Source of the DNA: Shiraia sp. slf14
Lineage: Eukaryota > Ascomycota > Dothideomycetes > Pleosporales > Shiraiaceae
Assembly: GCA_000498155.1 (NCBI GenBank)
Contig: AXZN01000005.1
Coordinates: forward strand, 620,001-684,000
DNA: 64,000 nucleotides
Direction of reading: 5' to 3'
Part shown: positions 58,775 to 64,000 of the stretch, piece after piece
How positions within the stretch are numbered: position 1 is the first letter of the stretch
How the letters are laid out: each line of letters starts with the position of its first letter
Made by a program: the position numbers and the translations under genes
The notes under the pieces: generated by a model
Databases searched by the model: none
What the model saw: only the letters and a program-made list of their open reading frames with translations
What the model was told of the DNA's origin: nothing

Positions 58775-60008
58775 ATGGCTGGACCGACGACCATCCACGA
58801 TCTTGATGATGCGAAACTTGGAAGCTATCTACAACAATACCTCCCAACCCTTATATTACCTGTGAAATCAACCAAGATTGGATATGGCCAAAGCAATCCC
58901 ACATACTTCGTTGACGATGCAGGCCAAACCCGTTTCATCCTGCGAAAGAAGCCCTCTGGAACCATTATTTCACCAGTAGCCCATCAAGTTGACAGAGAGT
59001 ACAGAGTACTAAAAGCCCTTAGTTCCGTTGAAGGCTTTCCAGTTCCAAAGGTGTACTGTTTGTGTATGGATCCATCCATTATCGGAACAGCCTTTTATGT
59101 TCGTCGCCACACAGCCATGCATTCTCATGTCCACATGGCTAACGAGACCTAGGTAATGGAATTCGTCAAAGGCCGTATAATCACAGACCCAAATCTGTCA
59201 ACATTACCAATTACAGAGCGGCGAGCTGCTTGGTTTTCAATGATATCAACTCTCGCCTGGCTTCACTCTATCGATCCCGACTCCATTGGCTTGTCTGATT
59301 TTGGCAAGAAAACTGGCTTCTACACTCGCCATTGCAATACTTTTTCTAGAATCGAGGCTCAACAAGCGAAAGTGAAGGATGTGAAAACCGGAAAGGAGTT
59401 GGGTCGTGCACATCCCGATTTTGACGAGGTTGTCGACTACATCCGTAAAAATGTACCGAAAGACCGTGCAAGCATTGTTCATGGAGACTACAAGTTCGAT
59501 AATGTGATACTGCATCCTACAGAACCACGAGTCATCGCTATATTGGACTGGGAACTAAGCACGATCGGTCATCCACTACTCGATGCGGTTTATGTTGCAA
59601 GCCCGTACTGGAAAAAGGGTGGTCCTGTTGATATTACAGGTAGTGGTGAGCAGCCCGAAGACGTATATGACGTGGAGAACCAGACCAAAAACGGCATACC
59701 TAGCATAGACGAATTGTTGGATGAGTATACTCGGATTACCGGATGGGATCCAAGAAAGGATCAATGGGAAGTGGGAAAAGTTTTCCATTTGATGAGAGTA
59801 AGTCAAGTCCCAACGTTCGCACCCAGCATTTCTAACACGCCTCAAGGGAAGCACCATTAGCCACGGCATTCAAGCGCGCACAATTAGCGGTCAAGCCAGT
59901 AGCGAATTTTCTCACATCTACTTCAACAACACGAAGAGTGGGTTGGACGCTGCAATCAAGATGGTCAGATCAATGAAAGAGAAGGAATCACCGCGAAGTA
60001 ATCTGTAA
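58775..60008 (+). CDS. Aminoglycoside-phosphotransferase-fold kinase (ACAD10/11-like)
   Basis: Exons 58775..59098, 59153..59797 and 59847..60008 encode 376 residues. The N-lobe has the glycine-rich YGQSNPTYFV and the ATP-binding Lys in FILRKKPSG. The hinge reads VMEFVKGRII. The catalytic loop is IVHGDYKFDNVILHP (HGDxxxxN) and the metal-binding segment is AILDWELSTIGHP. These match PF01636 proteins related to the kinase half of mammalian ACAD10/11, which phosphorylate 4-hydroxyacyl-CoAs in fatty-acid breakdown; here there is no acyl-CoA dehydrogenase half. The substrate is inferred only by likeness. The C-terminus (HIYFNNTKSGLDAAIKMV) is not a peroxisomal PTS1. The first intron uses a GTTCGT donor. 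Confidence 0.88.
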
Positions 60009-61382
60009 TACCTACGCGTTACGCGCCTACATCGTCGCAAAATACCATCTCATACTCCATACACCTCTGAATGTCACTCCCCATCGCTACCTCACATGAA
60101 ACCCCCCCTTCCCCCACCCCTAATCCAACAAAAAGAAAAATTGCATAGTACCCCAGAAAGCACCGTTACAACACCCGCCTCCAAATTGTCGATCTCTGCC
60201 CCCACCGCACCGTTGCCCACGATCCAACCTACCCACCCCCGACGAACGACCCACACAACTCACACCGCACGAATCTAGAAGCAGTAAAAAATCCACTCGC
60301 CATGTTACACCCGCAGCATCGCGGAAACTTCCCCGTACCAAAATGTAAATGCTCCTTACACTCCACCCCCGGCATCGGATCGCCCTCCGATGGGGACCAA
60401 AAACGAAAGCCAATTGCGATACCAAGGCGAAGAGGAGGACTCCACTGCACAAGCCGGGGCAATACCTATATAGGGAATGTAAATGTTTAGAGAGTGATGT
60501 AGTTTATTTTAGCGTTTAAGGCGTGATAAGTCTTGGTGTTTCTAGTCAGGCGTTGCAGTGTAAGCCAGACGGATGGGGTGCGGGTCCCTCGTCTCGCATG
60601 CATTGTTGGCCAAACAAATCCAAGAATCTTGGCTTCTGCGGCTTCGAACAAAGCTAAGAAAATGCCAATTTTCGGTATGTTCAAGGGTGTTGTTGTATAA
60701 TTTGAGTATTCTCATGCTAGTCGGGTGTTTCTTGTTCCGTTGGTTGTTGAGACTTGGTGTTGCGCTGCGTTCTTGGTCTTTCGCTAGATGAGGTGGGTGA
60801 GGTTCGACTTGCGCGTGAGATGTAGTGCCTAGATGCCTTGGTTGCATCACTAGAAGATCAAAATCTTAGTTGGTTGCTTGGAATCAATATCTGGGATACT
60901 GCAATGGTGGGAAGGGCAACAAGTGCAAGTGCATTGAAGTTGTAATCTGATTGATGATGCCTGATGCCTGGTATAAAGTCCACCACTCATCGATCTATAT
61001 GCCCAAGGATTTTGTGCCCTTCCCATTTTTTTACGCCTACGCTATGCAAAAAGCAAGAAGAGAAAGGTGAAATGAAAGTGGAAAATTACAGGTGCTTCGT
61101 AAACGAGACTTCTAGTCTATAGTGAGAAAAGAGATGAGTTCAGGATTAGAAGCTGTGAGTCCTGCTGGCGGCTTGAATGATGTAAGGAAAACGCTGGAGG
61201 GGTATAAAGAGTGTGTAATTTCAATAGCGTGACGAGTAAAGATGCAAAAAGAGTGACTGAAAATGGGATGAAGCCACCAGTGGCAACGCGCTGCGAAATG
61301 AAATGAATGCAGATGATTCTGCGAGTGTTCCGATCCCCAATGTCATTTTTGGAAACCCAGAATCCGCACGGATTCATGCAGA
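60009..61382. other. Intergenic between convergent kinase and TDT transporter genes
   Basis: 1.37 kb of 3' flanks. The part at 60,090-60,300 is C-rich. No protein-like or RNA gene feature seen. Confidence 0.5.
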
Positions 61383-63280
61383 TTAGTGGTCTGCGTTGTC
61401 TTCGTCCATATTTGGGTACATGATGTCCCCAACAATCACCGCTTGCACGTGATTGAAGAGAACAAAAGCCCACATACAGACAATGGCAATAGTGAGGCCA
61501 TTGCCGACGTATAATATCGTTTCATCTTTCAGAGAATTGCCTATCGAAATCGTGGCAATGACGAAACCAGTATTAGGGAACACCATGGCCCACCAGCCTA
61601 GATGGAAGTAGAGTGCCCATTGATGAATGACCTTTGCAAATATTAGCCGCTGATGTGCACATAGATTCAATCAAAAAAAAAACTTACAGCAACCAAGGTT
61701 ATCATGAAAAACCACATGGCAAGGACCCAAAGGAAAAGTGCTGCGACGAGCGCCATAGTCCTCAACACCTTGGCGTCGATAAGGCCGTCACCTTGCAAAT
61801 CGAAGTCATCAGGGAGAGCATTCGCCATACCAATCAGTGCGAGACATGTGAAAGAAGGTGGGCCAACACCGATGAACATGGCACCTCGGTGCTCACGGCC
61901 AGGATATCCCACTTGCATCAAACGGCCGATGTAGTGGGCGTACATGAGGATGGCCATTGTGAATCCAAGCCCTTGGCAACCAAGACCAGCAACGAGAATC
62001 GGCATTCTTGACGAAACTGGTTGATCTGCTGCGATCACTGAAGCAATGGTACCTGCCAACATGACAGGGAAGATGGGCAGAAGCCAAGAAGGCATGAAGC
62101 TGGTAAGCTTGTATGTGTGACAGCAGAAGAGGAAGGAATATTGAAACACCGCAAGGCAGAAGGTAGCGAAGGTATATGCCCAAAATGCAACTGCAATACT
62201 GGTCACGGCCCAAGCGCGGTTGGGGTGTTCCGCTTCGTAAGCTTGGATAACATATTTTTGAGTTCCCGTAATGATCGTGGCGATAGAGAGGAAGAAAGGG
62301 CCAAGGAACAAGCCCTCGCGCTCGTGTGTGATTGAGGCTTTGAAAGAGCCAGGAAATTTGGTGAACCGAAGGATCATGGTCATGCTGATACTGAAGAAGA
62401 ATATGAGGTTGAGGATGTAGAAGATGGCACCGATTGTGATGAGGCCGGGGAAAGCATGGGGCTGAATCGAGATCAACGTTGCAATACCGCCAGTGGCCAT
62501 CGTAGTAGTGTACCAAGCCCAAGTGAAATGTCGAAGCCTTTCACTGAAAGGAAGATAAGGTTGCGCAGGATCTTTCCGATGAGGTATCTTCGTATGGTAA
62601 TCCCAACCACCTTTCTTGTGCCCATGGTCGTCATCGTGATCGTCTGCCTGTTGTTTTTCCAAGTCCCTTGGAGCAGCAGGGACTTGTAGGGGAGAAGGGC
62701 GCTGAGGAGGATCACTGAAAGGATTGTCTGCCTGGGGCTGCTTTCCCTTGTTGTCAATGGGGTAACCGTTTGCATCTACAGGTCCGGTAAAATAACCTTC
62801 GCCCATCGGGTAGGGACCCACTGGCGTTTGGACCCATGTGTTGGTTCGTGTGGTCTCACCAGACTGTGGACTTGATGACTTTTGGGCCCATTGTCCATTG
62901 TAATGATTTCCTTGAGGTTGTTGCGGTGTTTGTTGGGGGCTTGGCTGTCGTGCATAACTGTCGATTTGTTGTTCCTGTTGAGGTGTGTATGGACGAGGGT
63001 CTGATGGTAGGTTGTTTGACAAACGTGGTCCAGAAGGCAAACCATATTGAGCTTGCTGCTGGGGGCTAGGCAGCCGAGGTGCAGACTGAAGACCGTAAGG
63101 GGCTGGTTGTTGAATAGGAGTAGAAGAATAATTTTGTTGTTGTTCAGTTTGAATTTGGTATTGGTTTTGTCGTGTTCCGTTCTGGAGTGGGTATTGACGT
63201 GAGGCCCCTTCCTCAGAACTAGGAATGAAATTGGTCTTGTTGTCGAAGGATAAACCTTCTGGTTGGTAGCGAGTGTCCAT
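61383..63280 (-). CDS. C4-dicarboxylate/malate transporter (TDT, Mae1 type) with long N-terminus
   Basis: Exons 61689..63280 minus the last base (61688..63280) and 61383..61631 give 613 residues. The first ~240 residues are Gln/Pro/Ser-rich and disordered. An acidic and basic stretch (DDHDDDHGHKKGGWDYHTK) follows, then the membrane domain from ERLRHFTWAWYTTTMATGG, a Mae1-type signature of the tellurite-resistance/dicarboxylate (TDT) family. About ten helices are visible, including GLGCQGLGFTMAILMYAHY and GVGPPSFTCLALIGM. Yeast-type Mae1 imports malate and related acids; the sister branch SSU1 exports sulfite, but HFTWAW and TMATGG favour Mae1. The extension is long for the family. The intron 61632..61687 lies before the final helices (VIHQWALYFHLGWWAMVFPN). 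Confidence 0.88.
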
Positions 63281-64000
63281 TGCTGAAGGTTGACAATGAA
63301 AAAAGAGGTGGCCTGCACCGCGAGGACTAGCGAACGTACTCGCCAATAAATAAAGCAAGAGATCAGTGCATGCGTGTAAATTACGAAATTGCAGTGAGTA
63401 GGAAATAGCAGCACCGGGCCGCTAAGGAAAGACACAACGCCGGGACCATGGGAATTAGGACGGACAGAGGCGGTGTATTAACCAGTGCAGAGTATAATCT
63501 ACTTGGGGACGTGGATGATTCCCCGATTCGGTCCTGTTTCGAACGATGTACCAGCCCAAGCACTAAACATGTCTGGCGGTTAGCTTAGTGACTTTGAGTA
63601 GTAGCACTGTAGGGGTGGGGTGGAATCTGAATGCGCTTGGCTGAGGTAAGGTGTTGCGTACCCTCTCCTGGGGATCCACTCCAAGGCATTGAATAAGCTC
63701 TGTATCAGTATCTGTGCACGTACTTTTGATTACTTGGGTTCTGATCGCTTCGACTAGTGCGCGAATGGGCAAGGCGACTGGGCATACGTCCGCTCTGCCA
63801 AGATGTTTGGATTTGCTTTGAATCCTTGGGATTCCAGTGATGTGCTTGTTGAATGCACGAGATCTGCATGATGCTGGGCAGTCCTGTACACCTGGGTAGG
63901 CAATGTCATTTTTGTGCAGTGGCTATGTCCGGAGCCAGCATTTCCCCTTTGCTATTAATTCACTGGCAGAAAAGGACTTGGCCAACCTTGCTGGTGCCTG
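63281..64000. other. Right edge: TDT transporter promoter
   Basis: 720 bases upstream of the transporter to the window end. No further gene can be supported. Confidence 0.45.

Noticed and set aside
1..64000. tRNA, rRNA, CRISPR arrays or a biosynthetic cluster
   Set aside because: Scanning by eye for tRNA T-loop words, 5S-like sequence, regular spaced repeats and cluster backbone enzymes gave nothing convincing.

Overview
The window looks like nuclear DNA of a filamentous ascomycete, probably a dothideomycete (a guess from overall character; no sequence search was possible). Genes are monocistronic, lie on both strands, and carry 45-130 base GT-AG introns. Recognisable fungal families include arginine-specific carbamoyl-phosphate synthase, LCL3, CreB, FlbC, a multi-PAS hybrid histidine kinase and Mae1/TDT transporters. 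I rebuilt exon structures by hand from reading frame, splice sites and family motifs. Coding totals are whole codons for every intact model.

Layout, left to right: the 5' part of the carbamoyl-phosphate synthase large subunit (-), LCL3 nuclease (-), LSD1-type histone demethylase (+), CreB-type deubiquitinase (+), a tiny four-exon YOS1 gene (-), hybrid histidine kinase (+), a 6 kb non-coding tract ending in an ATG-free leader, and an FlbC-type C2H2 regulator (+). Next come EAF6 (-) and TFIIS (+) as a divergent pair, a PX-domain protein (-), SERRATE/ARS2 (-) and TspO (+). From about 41.8 to 48.3 kb lies an accessory island. It holds a decayed NACHT-ankyrin (NLR-like) gene, a secreted Ser/Thr/Gly-rich surface protein with a one-base frameshift, a truncated BTB gene and a short inverted-repeat element. 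Housekeeping content then resumes: ERV46 (+), a MEX67-like protein without its NTF2-like domain (+), sulfate permease (-), an MFS transporter (-), an aminoglycoside-phosphotransferase-fold kinase (+) and a malate/TDT transporter with a long Gln/Pro-rich N-terminus (-).

There is no operon or obvious biosynthetic cluster. Themes are chromatin and transcription (LSD1, EAF6, TFIIS, SERRATE, FlbC), ER-Golgi transport (YOS1, ERV46) and transport or signalling at membranes.

The most unusual signal is upstream of the creB homologue. The only four ATGs in about 390 bases form a chain in which each upstream frame ends in a TGA overlapping the next ATG (ATGA), the last junction being the main start codon. 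Second in interest are an 837-base ATG-free leader before flbC, the MEX67-like protein with no NTF2-like domain, and the decayed NLR island. I did not find a convincing new multi-gene system.
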